Origin: an uncultured Robinsoniella sp.
GTDB lineage: Bacteria; Bacillota; Clostridia; Lachnospirales; Lachnospiraceae
Direction of reading: 5' to 3'
NCBI GenBank assembly: GCA_900539655.1
Contig: UQCR01000041.1
Location: 1 to 50,818, forward strand
Length of the DNA: 50,818 bases
Shown here: positions 33,211-40,368 of the stretch, in pieces
Position numbering within the stretch: the stretch's first letter is position 1
How the letters are laid out: every line of letters starts with the position of its first letter
Made by a program: the position numbers and the translations under genes
Notes under the pieces: generated by a model
Databases searched by the model: none
What the model saw: only the letters and a program-made list of their open reading frames with translations
What the model was told of the DNA's origin: nothing

Positions 33211-34140
33211 TTAACCGGCCATGTTCTGCCTGGCCTTCCATATGCTCTTTAAGGTTTCTTCATATCCTCTTGCATTCGCATGTATGTCTGGAATGCAAAT
33301 CACATCCTTGCCCTCGTTATCACCAAAATTCTGCATGATTGAGGCTCCTCCGCCCATAAAGATTATTTTTTCCAAATGCAGATTGTATCCATGCTTCTTG
33401 ATCAGATTATAAATGTATTCCGTATATTTGTTCAATTCCCTGCGGATTACACGAAGATATGTTTCGTCACCTGCATAAGTACCTGTTCGCATAATCGTTT
33501 CAATGATATATGGTTTAGCCTTCTCTCCAAACTCAGCCATTAATACCTCATTTATATTGGATATACATTTTATTGTACCATTATTATCTATAATAGGCTG
33601 TGCTCCACTGGGCCGCATGTTCTCAATAGGAACCCCGTCAACGGTTCCACCTCCAATATCTACCAGAAGACAGGACTTTCCCTGTGTCTCTGCCAATATA
33701 TCTGTGATTGCGGCAAACCCTTGCATATATACGCTCACACCCTCCAAAAAGATATTGAACTCTTCTCCCTGATAGCGGAAAGACAACTCCCGTTCCCTGC
33801 CCAAATACTTCCTGAACGCTTTCATTTGCGATTCATACCACCGAGGCGGCAATCCTGTAGCCAGCCTGACAGCCGCCTGATTCTCACCTCTGGTTTTCAA
33901 TTCAGTGGCAAGTGACGCCAATGTTAGAATATAGTAATCATCGTCCACCGTTTTATCGACTTTTGTATCGACATCTTCCCTACTGCCACCGATTGAGTAA
34001 TACTTTCCCTTAAATTCTAAAATCTGACTTAAATTACTGGGTTTCACCTTGTTTTGCGTCACTGTAGACAAAAATGCCGTATTCGCTGTTTTCATTTGTC
34101 TGTTACCGTGGTCGATTCCAAGTATTTCTCTATTCATCAT
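33211..34140 (-). CDS. parM: ParM-like actin ATPase
   Basis: A 309-residue plasmid-type actin homologue. LGIDHGNRQMKTANT holds phosphate 1, LLVDIGGGTVDG phosphate 2, and IIFMGGGASIM the adenosine motif, the actin-fold signature of ParM/StbA. The start at ATG 34140 follows AAGGAGG by eight bases; a longer frame exists but would run into the preceding small gene. It polymerises to push DNA apart, so the element may have a replicating, partitioned form. Confidence 0.85.
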   Translation of the reverse strand: MMNREILGIDHGNRQMKTANTAFLSTVTQNKVKPSNLSQILEFKGKYYSIGGSREDVDTKVDKTVDDDYYILTLASLATELKTRGENQAAVRLATGLPPRWYESQMKAFRKYLGRERELSFRYQGEEFNIFLEGVSVYMQGFAAITDILAETQGKSCLLVDIGGGTVDGVPIENMRPSGAQPIIDNNGTIKCISNINEVLMAEFGEKAKPYIIETIMRTGTYAGDETYLRVIRRELNKYTEYIYNLIKKHGYNLHLEKIIFMGGGASIMQNFGDNEGKDVICIPDIHANARGYEETLKSIWKARQNMAG

Positions 34141-34159
34141 GACTGTTTCCTCCTTATGT

Positions 34160-34363
34160 TTAATATTCTCCAGCATCTTCCAAAAGTTCAACCTCTTCAA
34201 CCGCTTCTCCAAATCCATCTTCATTTTCCCAATCTGGCGCATGTTGCTTAAATGTAATAACAAGGTTTCCCTTTTCATTGTTCTCAAATCCTACATAGCC
34301 ATCTTCTGATTCTTTTCCTAACTGTAATAACTCAATGATTTGGTCAATCTTATACATTTTCAT
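34160..34363 (-). CDS. Hypothetical protein, 67 residues
   Basis: A small, very acidic protein (YKIDQIIELLQLGKESEDGYVGF then HAPDWENEDGFGEAVEEVELLED). GAGG lies eight bases before ATG 34363. It is 14 bases from the 34378 gene and 19 bases before ParM, so it belongs to the partition operon. Acidic small proteins may mimic DNA, but no family is recognised. Confidence 0.55.
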   Translation of the reverse strand: MKMYKIDQIIELLQLGKESEDGYVGFENNEKGNLVITFKQHAPDWENEDGFGEAVEEVELLEDAGEY

Positions 34364-34377
34364 TGCTTTTACCTCTT

Positions 34378-34803
34378 TTATATGTCATAACGTAGTTTAA
34401 CGGCTTCAAGGAAATATTTTGCATATGGGCAGTCAAAAATTTCTCCAACTGCATAATCCGAACTGTCTTCCCCTATGTAATATCCTTCTTCCGAATTGTC
34501 CCGTTTCACTTCCTGTGAAAATCCAGTATAGAGGTTTATCGCCAGTCGTATCGCCTTTACAGAAGCGGAGGTCTGCCACCCGGCGTATAAAACCAAGGGA
34601 TTCACCTGTAATGTTTTCTGGTCCACAATTTTTGAAAAAGCAGCCCTTGTCTTGTCACAGATACCAAGAGTATATATCATAGCAATCTCTTCACTGTCCC
34701 TGCGCGAATTTGGAAGTTCCCGCACCTTCTCACGAAAGAAGCGCTCATGTGCTTCATCGGCAAATACTATGTCCATTACTTCCAATTTGTTAATATCAAA
34801 CAT
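34378..34803 (-). CDS. DUF6075-like protein
   Basis: A 141-residue protein with FADEAHERFFREKVREL near the start, YTLGICDKTRAAFSKI, and a tail (DCPYAKYFLEAVKLRYDI). The opening matches my recollection of DUF6075, a family of uncharacterised mobile-element proteins. GGAGG six bases before ATG 34803 supports the start. Function unknown. Confidence 0.6.
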   Translation of the reverse strand: MFDINKLEVMDIVFADEAHERFFREKVRELPNSRRDSEEIAMIYTLGICDKTRAAFSKIVDQKTLQVNPLVLYAGWQTSASVKAIRLAINLYTGFSQEVKRDNSEEGYYIGEDSSDYAVGEIFDCPYAKYFLEAVKLRYDI

Positions 34804-34830
34804 ACATTTCCTCCACTTCTTATTTGGCAG

Positions 34831-35026
34831 TTATAGTTCCTGCAGGATAGATTCAATATTCTCGTTAAATATCTTTTGCAAGATTAAAATGACTCTGTAG
34901 GACGGCTTTTGCTGTCCATATTCGATTCTCTGATATGTACGGAGGCTGATACCCAGCTTGTCCGCTAATTCCCACTGTGTCAAATCCTTCTCTATGCGTA
35001 ATTGTCTAACCCTGGTTACTGTTCAT
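34831..35026 (-). pseudogene. XRE-type regulator with apparent frameshift
   Basis: The frame to the stop at 34831 encodes an XRE helix-turn-helix: VRQLRIEKDLTQWELADKL, GISLRTYQRIEYGQQKPS, and LQKIFNENIESILQEL. No start codon of any usual kind precedes it in frame; a TGA lies 12 bases upstream. ATG 35026, with AAAGGGGG just before it, gives NSNQG and a stop. Removing one G from CAGGGTT would join the two as MNSNQVRQLRI. This points to a single-base frameshift. A non-standard start cannot be excluded. Confidence 0.55.
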
Positions 35027-35038
35027 CACCCCCTTTAC

Positions 35039-36127
35039 TCATACATGTTCAGGGGAGATGTCACCATTCATCACCACTTGATTCATAACAGAATTACTCA
35101 ATGTGAATGCTGAATTATATAAAGCTGTTAGCAATACTGCCCGCATATTCCTAATTTTTGTTTTCGTCTCTAATAGACTGTTTAAAATAAACTGTATTTT
35201 AAACATATCCAGTTTCCAGAATACGGATTTAACAATGGCTGTTGGCTTTTCTTCCTGATTAATCCGTACTGTATCTTTCGTTGTTGTCAGTACGTCAACC
35301 GCAATTCCCACAATTTCATCCAGACGGTCAACATCAAATGGACGATCAATGCATATCGCATCATATCCAATCTTTTCTCGAAATGCCTGCAACGTGTCCT
35401 GATATGATTGGATGGTATAATCTGTAGTTGAAATATCTGTGGTAATATCTGTATTTGTCTGCCTGTTGCCAGATAGTGCTGTACTTTCTGAAAAGTGGCA
35501 CCTGCTATTTTTCGGTGTGGCAGGTATCTCTTTTCTGGGAGACACCCTCTCCCTTTTTTGGGGGACAGCCCCCTTTCCAAAGACTGCCATCTCGCTATTT
35601 TTCCCAGCAAAGCACTGTTCTTCACTGATTTCCTCTTCAATGTCTTCACCCCTGTCTCCCATAAAAGGGATAGGGGGATTATAACAGCGCGGATATGTTA
35701 ATTCTTTCAGTCTTTCAACAATCAATTCAATATATAGTACATTATTTACAACAAGTCCATTCAGATTGATCGTCCTAAAAACTCTTTTTATCACGCCTAA
35801 TTTTTCTAAAAAAATGATGGCATTTGTAGCTTCCTTTTTGCTTAAACCAAACTGCTCCGCTATTTGCTGATAACTTCGTTGGAGTAGATCCGCCTTAAAT
35901 TTCTTACGTATGGCTATAATCTGCCCGGTACTTTCGTCCCTCAATTCAGTTGGGCGATACCAGTAAACAATATCCGCGAGTATGACAATAGCGGTTAAAT
36001 GCGGTTTGCCTGTTTCCTTTAGAATCGTTTTATACCATGCCTGCGGTGTAATATTACCCGTGATGCTGATTTCTGCGCTTGCATCTACAATCGGATTTCC
36101 TGTTGTATATTCACGCATCCCATTCAC
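35039..36127 (-). CDS. DUF6017 replication-type protein
   Basis: A 362-residue protein. The N-terminal part has a winged-helix region (YQQIAEQFGLSKKEATNAIIFLEKLGVIKRVF, like plasmid replication initiators). A low-complexity linker follows. The C-terminal part (DRPFDVDRLDEIVGIAVDVL, KDTVRI, FKIQFILNSL, IRNMRAVLLTALYNS) matches DUF6017. Such proteins accompany ParMR on plasmid-like elements and are suspected replication initiators. GTG 36127 is the start; it overlaps the stop of the upstream small gene (GTGA), so translation is coupled. Confidence 0.7.
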   Translation of the reverse strand: MNGMREYTTGNPIVDASAEISITGNITPQAWYKTILKETGKPHLTAIVILADIVYWYRPTELRDESTGQIIAIRKKFKADLLQRSYQQIAEQFGLSKKEATNAIIFLEKLGVIKRVFRTINLNGLVVNNVLYIELIVERLKELTYPRCYNPPIPFMGDRGEDIEEEISEEQCFAGKNSEMAVFGKGAVPQKRERVSPRKEIPATPKNSRCHFSESTALSGNRQTNTDITTDISTTDYTIQSYQDTLQAFREKIGYDAICIDRPFDVDRLDEIVGIAVDVLTTTKDTVRINQEEKPTAIVKSVFWKLDMFKIQFILNSLLETKTKIRNMRAVLLTALYNSAFTLSNSVMNQVVMNGDISPEHV

Positions 36128-36261
36128 CTGCCCTTCTCTTCAAGAGAGGTACAGATGGCGCGTAATCTTTCGTCGGATTTCTTTGCCGTTACAGCCAGGG
36201 CAATACTTACAACCGCTGACAAAGTAATCAAAATACCAATACCAATAAATACTATCTGCAT
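36124..36261 (-). CDS. 45-residue membrane protein
   Basis: ATG 36261 has TAGGAGG eight bases upstream. It encodes one membrane helix (MQIVFIGIGILITLSAVVSIALAV) and a basic tail (KKSDERLRAICTSLEEKGR). The TGA overlaps the GTG start of the DUF6017 gene, an arrangement that implies a real translated gene. It is the first gene inside the right end. Family unknown. Confidence 0.65.
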   Translation of the reverse strand: MQIVFIGIGILITLSAVVSIALAVTAKKSDERLRAICTSLEEKGR

Positions 36262-36285
36262 ACCCTTTTCCTCCTAAAACGCATA

Positions 36286-36329
36286 AGAGGACTAAGGTCA
36301 GCTAACAAAGTCGCTTCACTTAGTCCTCT
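36286..36329. repeat. Inverted repeat near the element end
   Basis: A perfect 11-bp repeat AGAGGACTAAG/CTTAGTCCTCT separated by 22 bases, upstream of the small membrane gene. It could be an operator, an attenuator or a replication/transfer site. A second palindrome, AACAGCGCTGTT, follows at 36347-36358. Confidence 0.6.
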
Positions 36330-36373
36330 GTATTCATTTATTTTTAACAGCGCTGTTCTCCCGAAAGAGAGCT

Positions 36374-36395
36374 TTTTACTTCGGACGAAGTAAAA
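36374..36395. repeat. Perfect 10-bp hairpin
   Basis: TTTTACTTCG and CGAAGTAAAA are separated by two bases. A stable hairpin with A/T flanks that could stop transcription in either direction or serve as a nick or binding site. Confidence 0.6.
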
Positions 36396-36523
36396 GAAAA
36401 GAATATTTGGAATAGGACTAAGTATAAGCAGGTCCCAAACCACCCGGCTGCGGCCTTGATCCTAAAAAATATCCCACTCTTTGGAAAACGACACTGTATT
36501 TTCATGAAAAAGCAGTTCGATTG

Positions 36524-36532
36524 TGGTATAAT
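36524..36532 (+). promoter_or_regulatory. Outward extended -10 promoter
   Basis: TGGTATAAT is a perfect extended -10 facing right, out of the element. No convincing -35 is seen, which extended -10 promoters tolerate. In the integrated state it reads into the antisense of the host ABC and glycosidase genes; in a circular form it would read into the genes at the left end. Confidence 0.5.
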
Positions 36533-36602
36533 AAATTAAGACCTAAGCAGCCGCAAACCCTTGATTTTATTGGGTTCCTTGCTAACTTGGTCTTATTATA
36601 AC

Positions 36603-36619
36603 ACGGTCACCGGCACCGT
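36603..36619. other. Putative attachment-site core (attR)
   Basis: ACGGT, a 7-base centre CACCGGC and ACCGT form a dyad at the junction where host coding sequence (Walker A codons of an ABC ATPase) meets element sequence. Inverted 5-bp arms around a 7-bp centre are the usual shape of a tyrosine-recombinase core. A second imperfect hairpin (AACCC/GGGTT at about 36557-36576) lies just inside. Confidence 0.6.
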
Positions 36620-36755
36620 TTTCTCCCACCAGAGCATGGCACTCCCCTGGCATCAGTGTAAAATCCACATCGGACAAAGCCTTTACCCCGGGAAATTCCA
36701 TGGTACAGTTTTTAATTTGAATCAGTGGTGTTATCTCTGTTATTTTATCCGCCAT
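36609..36755 (-). pseudogene. Sugar ABC transporter ATPase, cut by insertion
   Basis: Start of an RbsA/MglA-type ATP-binding subunit: ADKITEITPLIQIKNCTMEFPGVKALSDVDFTL, then ALVGENGAG, the first half of Walker A. The expected KST codons are replaced by DRVIIRPS and a stop at 36582-36584, which is element sequence. AAAGGAG lies eight bases before ATG 36755, and the gene starts 16 bases after the glycosidase stop. The remaining four-fifths should lie at the left end of the element, with the permease gene. The transporter is presumably inactive. Confidence 0.85.
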
Positions 36756-36771
36756 CTTAATAACTCCTTTA

Positions 36772-38883
36772 CTACAGCCACAGCCATCCAAGCGCTTCCA
36801 CCCCCGAGCAGATAATGTCCTCGTCCGGTGCTTCGGGATGTCTGATATTATGTATCAGCCTTTTTATCTCGTGATATGGGAACATGCAGCTTTTTACTCC
36901 GGTTTCGGCTATCGGATTCACATCAAAGAACATCTCCTTTGCAATATCAAAATCAAGTTCATTAAGATATAAAATTTCATCCAGCAGTTTTTCCCTTTTT
37001 GCGGGCTGTTCCTCTTCTTCATAAGCAAGCGCTTTCAGTACCATCTCTATGATTACGGCGTTGCGGCGCTGTGCATTTTCCCATTTGTCAAAATGCGGCA
37101 GCCAGCAGCGCATACCGGGATTCTGTCTTGCCTGTTCCTGCAGATACCTGATTTTTTCCATTAGGTTTTCATGGTTCTCTTTTGCTGCCATAATCTTCGG
37201 AATATCTGACTGAGCCATTTTATTTTTCTGGAATGGAAACGGGGTGGTATAGAGTGGAATCTGGCTCTCATGAATCGTCACCATATTTTTCATCACATAG
37301 AGAACGGTATCTCCCAATTCTCCAAAATTAGTTTCACAGGCCAGTTTATAAAATTCCTCTTCCTCCATTTGGGAACCCCAGCCGTAATTGCCGTGGGCAA
37401 ACAGATGCATACACAGTCCGTACCATTCAAACATGAATCCGTTAATGCCATGTACCCGCATTTTTGCACTGCCCCGGTGCTGTCGGATATCCGTCTCAAT
37501 TACCTGTTCATTCGCCTCATCCTCGTACCGGATTACATTTGATTTAAATGTACGGTACAGACGCCCCATGGTGGAGGTGATGGAGTTGGCTTCCGTATCC
37601 CGTCCCCAGATGCGGTCCCTGCCAAAAACTTCACACCATTTGGCAAATTCAGTTTCCGGCACATACAGCCCGGGTGCCCAGAACAACATGGTATCTTCCG
37701 GCATGGATGCGGCAGAGGCTTTTAAGAATTCCGGATCCTTTATTAGCGGCGGCTGCCTGAAAGCGCGGATTCCAATTACAGCCTGGGGGTTGATTTCCCT
37801 TACAGCTCTATAGATCTGATTCAGAAGCCACATATTTGCCTTATGCTTTGCTTCACCCGGTGATGCTGTTCCCTCATGCCATCTCTTTTTACAGGTCTCA
37901 CATTCACAGAACCAAAACCCCTCCTCACTTTCCTCCAGGGTAAATCCGTCAAACCCGATTCTGGCAATCTGCCGCATGGATTCCAGGATATAATCCACCG
38001 TTCCCGGATGACTTAAACACAGAGAATCAAAATCATTTAAAAATTCTCCGGTTTCCGGCGGTTTCATTCTTGCCTGGGGATGCTTGATGGTATAAGCGCC
38101 ATTATAGGAATTCAGTCCTGCATAAGCAAATATTTTTACCCCCAATTTATGTGCCAGCGCCGTAAATCGCTCCAGGAAAGGTTCCTCCAGGTTTGGATGG
38201 GAATAACGGATGGTCAGCCATCTCCGGTTTTCTGCATTCCATATCTTCACAGGTACATTCTGGAACACCGTTTCTTCATATCCCGGCAGATCAAAGGGCC
38301 AGTATCCATAGAGCACCAGATTAAGCTGGTTAATTTTATTATCCAGGCAGATATTCAGGTATTGTGCCCATTCCTCATACCCCCACAGCTGGCTGTCAAA
38401 CCCAATCCGTCCGTAACCTGCATACCAGGAAAATGTCTGGGCAACTGACCTCACCGGAATCAAAGGATAATCCATAATACGGCAGCAGGGCAGCTTTAAT
38501 CCTCCGTTTATGCCGCGGCTTGCCAGTTGCTTCACCGATGTGATGCCATGGATGAATCCCTCCTTATTTTCATAGTGTAACCGGATGCCGTCCTGACTGA
38601 TTTCCAATACATAACCCTGTGATAGGAATAAATCCCTGTCATCTGCATCCACCTCAGTTTCTTCCAGCGCAGGAATCAGACAGATGCCAATTTCCCCCTC
38701 CTTCACACTCTCTCCCTGAAAAATTCGGATTTCCGGATAATTCCAAAATCTTAATCTGGCAATCTCCAACACATCTTCTGCAGGTTCTCTCTCCTGTCCG
38801 TACCATATCCGGATACTGCTAAACTCATCTGTAGTTCCTTCTAAATCAACCAATTGCCTCGGTTCCGGCAGTAAATGAATCAT
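36772..38883 (-). CDS. Glycoside hydrolase (GH20/alpha-glucuronidase-like)
   Basis: A 703-residue cytoplasmic enzyme with no signal peptide. An N-terminal alpha/beta domain of the GH20b type (YVLEISQDGIRLHYENKEGFIHGITSVKQL) is followed by a TIM barrel. Candidate acidic catalytic residues are in FDGFTLEESEEGFW, next to a Cys cluster (CECETCKKRW). The start at ATG 38883 has GAGGAGG nine bases upstream; the longer frame is less likely. It lies between the binding-protein and ABC ATPase genes, so it probably splits an imported oligosaccharide. The precise family and substrate are unclear. Confidence 0.65.
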   Translation of the reverse strand: MIHLLPEPRQLVDLEGTTDEFSSIRIWYGQEREPAEDVLEIARLRFWNYPEIRIFQGESVKEGEIGICLIPALEETEVDADDRDLFLSQGYVLEISQDGIRLHYENKEGFIHGITSVKQLASRGINGGLKLPCCRIMDYPLIPVRSVAQTFSWYAGYGRIGFDSQLWGYEEWAQYLNICLDNKINQLNLVLYGYWPFDLPGYEETVFQNVPVKIWNAENRRWLTIRYSHPNLEEPFLERFTALAHKLGVKIFAYAGLNSYNGAYTIKHPQARMKPPETGEFLNDFDSLCLSHPGTVDYILESMRQIARIGFDGFTLEESEEGFWFCECETCKKRWHEGTASPGEAKHKANMWLLNQIYRAVREINPQAVIGIRAFRQPPLIKDPEFLKASAASMPEDTMLFWAPGLYVPETEFAKWCEVFGRDRIWGRDTEANSITSTMGRLYRTFKSNVIRYEDEANEQVIETDIRQHRGSAKMRVHGINGFMFEWYGLCMHLFAHGNYGWGSQMEEEEFYKLACETNFGELGDTVLYVMKNMVTIHESQIPLYTTPFPFQKNKMAQSDIPKIMAAKENHENLMEKIRYLQEQARQNPGMRCWLPHFDKWENAQRRNAVIIEMVLKALAYEEEEQPAKREKLLDEILYLNELDFDIAKEMFFDVNPIAETGVKSCMFPYHEIKRLIHNIRHPEAPDEDIICSGVEALGWLWL

Positions 38884-38964
38884 ATTCTTAAACCTCCTCG
38901 TCCTTGCCAGGGATGGCGGCTGTTGCCCCGCCATTCCTTTCTATTTGTATATGAAACAGTAGAT

Positions 38965-40086
38965 TTAGCCCAGCCAGGACCAGTTTTTCCAGTCATAATC
39001 CCCAATATTATCCTTTGTAATAGCATCTGGTTCCGGCAGTTCATATTTTTCCGGCAGCTTTTCATTATTTACAAGCACACGGTACATGGCATCTGTTGCC
39101 TGATAACCCAGGACAACGGGATCTTGAAGCACTTCAGCGAGCCATTTGTCGTTGCCTTTTTCTATCCATCCAAGTACATCAATATCCCCCGCAATACCGA
39201 TAAACTTAATCTCTTCCCTGCCCTGTGCAACCGCTGCATTGTAAGCTCCGACCACTTCCGCATCGTTATGTCCGCACACCACATCAATGGATGCCTCTCT
39301 TTGCAGAACATTTTCCATAAGGGTCTGTGCTGAATCACGGTTTCCGGCTCCGGTGTCGCCTTCTTCAATTACATTTGCATCCGGGTATGCCGCAAGGACT
39401 GCTGATTTAAATCCTTCAAAGCGGTCCTGAGATACCTGTCCGGAAGTTGGACGTGAAATAAACAGGCAGGTGGGATCTTTTTTTCCCAGCGTGTCCAGAT
39501 ACTTCACTGCTTCCTGCCCGGCTTTTTCTCCCAGGGCTTTCATATCATGGCCTACGAAGGTAGACCAGACTACATCGCTGTCAGACTTAACATCCTGTGC
39601 ATAATCGCCTACGATGAAAGGTATCCCCTCACCCACATACTGCTTCATCGTAGGAATTGCGGAAGATGCATCTGCCGGAAACAGAATAATGCCATCACAT
39701 TTTGATGCGACCATATTTTCTACATTTGTCAGCATCGTCTGTACATCAGACCTGGAATCTTCAAAGGAGAAATCAATATCCACGTTATTTTTTTCTCCAT
39801 TCTCCGTCAGCCATTGCTTACAGCCGTCAATTACACCCTGATACCAGGTATACGCTGTCAGTTCCATGATCGATACGCCAATCTTTAATTTCTTTTTTTC
39901 ACCGGCTGTATCTCCATCTGCCGTTTTTGTATCTTTCTCCTTCGTTTCCCCGGCGGTGGCGGCAGCGGTAGCCTCTGTTTTTGCTTCCGTTGCCTCAGTA
40001 CCTGTTGTTTTTTGATCCGTCCCACACCCTGCCATCATACTTGCAGCCATTGTTAACCCCATAAGTAATGCAATTGCCTTTTTCAT
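38965..40086 (-). CDS. Sugar-binding lipoprotein of an ABC transporter
   Basis: A 373-residue Peripla_BP_4-type protein. The signal peptide ends in a lipobox MMAGC, so the mature protein is lipid-anchored. A Thr/Glu/Ala/Lys linker precedes LKIGVSIMELTAYTWYQGVIDG, SKCDGIILFPADASSAIPTM and CGHNDAEVVGAYNAA, features of the ribose/galactose-type family. The start is ATG 40086, following AAGGAGG; upstream frame is spurious. It is the first gene of the operon with the glycosidase and the broken ATPase. Confidence 0.9.
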   Translation of the reverse strand: MKKAIALLMGLTMAASMMAGCGTDQKTTGTEATEAKTEATAAATAGETKEKDTKTADGDTAGEKKKLKIGVSIMELTAYTWYQGVIDGCKQWLTENGEKNNVDIDFSFEDSRSDVQTMLTNVENMVASKCDGIILFPADASSAIPTMKQYVGEGIPFIVGDYAQDVKSDSDVVWSTFVGHDMKALGEKAGQEAVKYLDTLGKKDPTCLFISRPTSGQVSQDRFEGFKSAVLAAYPDANVIEEGDTGAGNRDSAQTLMENVLQREASIDVVCGHNDAEVVGAYNAAVAQGREEIKFIGIAGDIDVLGWIEKGNDKWLAEVLQDPVVLGYQATDAMYRVLVNNEKLPEKYELPEPDAITKDNIGDYDWKNWSWLG

Positions 40087-40162
40087 TAGTATTCCTCCTT
40101 CTCCATTCTTGAAAAGTTTTTTCTTCGTCATCTTGACGAAAGATTGTGTGTTTGACAAGTCT

Positions 40163-40191
40163 ATTTTAATGTTATTGCACATAATAGTCAA
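40163..40191 (-). promoter_or_regulatory. Promoter of the binding-protein operon
   Basis: On the minus strand TTGACT, a 17-base spacer and TAAAAT. The start of transcription would lie about 70 bases before the lipoprotein gene. Two operator-like repeats lie just upstream of the -35. Confidence 0.65.
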
Positions 40192-40198
40192 TATTTTC

Positions 40199-40232
40199 AT
40201 TTAAACATTTAATCAATTTCATTTAAACGTTT
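40199..40232. promoter_or_regulatory. Paired LacI-type operator-like repeats
   Basis: TTTCATTTAAACATTTAA and TTTCATTTAAACGTTTCA are near-direct repeats with centres 22 bases apart (AAACATTT at 40203-40210, AAACGTTT at 40225-40232). The AAACGTTT palindrome has the central CG of LacI-family operators. They lie between the two divergent -35 elements. Confidence 0.55.
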
Positions 40233-40240
40233 CACTCTCC

Positions 40241-40269
40241 TTTACAAAAATTCCCATGTATGCTATTTT
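40241..40269 (+). promoter_or_regulatory. Promoter of the LacI-fusion gene
   Basis: TTTACA, a 17-base spacer and TATTTT, facing right. About 95 bases of leader separate it from the gene start at 40369, which has GGAGG upstream. Confidence 0.5.
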
Positions 40270-40368
40270 TATATTTATACCAGGGCGTGCAGATGTGGGG
40301 AATGAATTTCCGGACAGTTCTGTACCGCATGATTTACTATATTAGGATGTAATAGGAGGTTTACAGAT

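Larger units (their letters stand above)
1..36608. mobile_element. Large integrated element (right-hand part only)
   Basis: All genes from 1 to 36261 lie on the minus strand and belong to families common on conjugative or plasmid-like elements of Lachnospiraceae: DUF5688, TOPRIM/DUF3991, Tad pilus, ParMR and DUF6017. The right boundary is set by a host ABC ATPase gene that is in frame up to Walker A residues GENGAG and then runs into unrelated sequence ending in a stop at 36582. A dyad with 5-bp arms and a 7-bp centre sits on this boundary. No integrase, relaxase or VirB4/VirD4 gene is visible, so the left end and transfer genes must lie beyond position 1. Whether it is conjugative, mobilisable or an integrated plasmid cannot be decided here. 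Confidence 0.75.

Noticed and set aside
38884..38934. N-terminal extension of the glycosidase as an export or lipid signal
   Set aside because: The extension is basic without a hydrophobic core, and a much better ribosome site serves ATG 38883.
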